From NCBI GenBank assembly GCA_938048925.1, contig CALITV010000010.1:1-6944 (forward strand): DNA of 6,944 nucleotides, written 5' to 3'. Below the pieces are notes generated by a model. The model searched no databases. It was not told the DNA's origin and was given only the letters and a program-made list of their open reading frames with translations. The translations under genes were made by a program, and so were the position numbers. Source of the DNA: an uncultured bacterium (GTDB lineage: Bacteria; UBP6; UBA1177; JAKLFG01). This document shows, one piece after another, positions 6,865-6,944 of this stretch; within the stretch, counting starts at the first letter, position 1; every line of letters begins with the position of its first letter.

Positions 6865-6944
6865 TGCGGCCAAAAAACAGAAATCTATAGCCGCGTGGTC
6901 GGCTACTATCGTCCGGTGCAGAACTGGAACAAGGGGAAGCGCGA
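6844..6944 (+). CDS. Separate glycyl-radical domain of class III ribonucleotide reductase (3' end beyond window)
   Basis: The 33 visible complete codons encode a short lysine-rich start, Cys8-Gly9, and the C-terminal signature of NrdD: SRVVGYYRPVQNWNKGKR at residues 16-33. Gly20 in RVVGY is the residue that NrdG would convert to the stable glycyl radical. The family normally carries this as the last 40-60 residues of one NrdD polypeptide; here it has its own ATG and an excellent ribosome site, 12 bases after the stop of the large chain and in the same frame. Cys8 corresponds to the last zinc-ligand Cys of the usual CPxCG motif, whose first part is on the large chain. The protein probably ends within a few tens of codons, but the window stops before the end. 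Alternatives are a displaced fragment of a broken nrdD, or a free-standing radical module like GrcA/YfiD; the sequence is clearly NrdD-type rather than pyruvate formate-lyase-type. Confidence 0.88.
   Translation, partial: MSVKKVACGQKTEIYSRVVGYYRPVQNWNKGKR

Noticed and set aside
6776..6865. Direct repeat TCGCCT (6776-6781 and 6860-6865) near both ends of the 93-base segment, as a target-site duplication
   Set aside because: Only six bases, GC-rich and common in this genome's codon usage; no terminal inverted repeats or element-like sequence lie between.
6763..6870. A simple frameshift in nrdD
   Set aside because: Both parts are in the same frame, and no remnant of a CG-TE-YSRV-like sequence is found in the other frames between 6772 and 6840. 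A frameshift does not explain the break.

Overview
The window reads as ordinary bacterial chromosome: moderately GC-rich, densely coded, no mobile elements and no RNA genes. It is probably from an uncultured, at least partly anaerobic, Gram-negative-type bacterium. The anaerobic outlook comes from a class III (glycyl-radical, oxygen-sensitive) ribonucleotide reductase. The Gram-negative impression comes from a lipoprotein with a long Asp/Glu-rich tether, a style common in deltaproteobacteria-like lineages and several candidate phyla. I cannot name the taxon. The genes end in TAA, TGA and TAG, so the standard code applies.

Layout. (1) Positions 1-834 hold the C-terminal two thirds of an ornithine aminotransferase (rocD-like), cut by the left edge. 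(2) After 17 bases, 852-2999 encodes a 715-residue lipoprotein of unknown function, probably cotranscribed with it. (3) cysS (cysteinyl-tRNA synthetase) lies convergently on the minus strand at 3032-4462, with only 32 bases between the two stop codons. (4) The 329-base divergent intergenic region at 4463-4791 has a near-consensus sigma-70-type promoter for cysS and a weaker promoter for the rightward gene. Just downstream of the latter's -10 element is a 16-bp near-palindrome that closely resembles an NrdR box. (5) 4792-6831 encodes a class III ribonucleotide reductase large chain (nrdD) with an N-terminal ATP-cone and the catalytic barrel. (6) From 6844 to the right edge a separate small reading frame encodes the glycyl-radical domain itself.

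The most interesting point is items 5 and 6. The large NrdD chain stops inside its C-terminal zinc-binding motif and carries no glycyl-radical loop. The missing piece, with the radical motif RVVGY, restarts 12 bases later under its own excellent Shine-Dalgarno sequence. The second chain brings the Cys-Gly that normally follows the large chain's Cys-Pro-His. This looks like a two-polypeptide class III reductase in which the radical-bearing domain, and perhaps one zinc ligand, is a separate and possibly replaceable subunit, analogous in concept to GrcA/YfiD for pyruvate formate-lyase. The whole arrangement (predicted NrdR control, ATP-cone, catalytic chain, radical chain) forms a coherent anaerobic dNTP-synthesis operon. 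The activase NrdG is not in view and would be expected further right or elsewhere.
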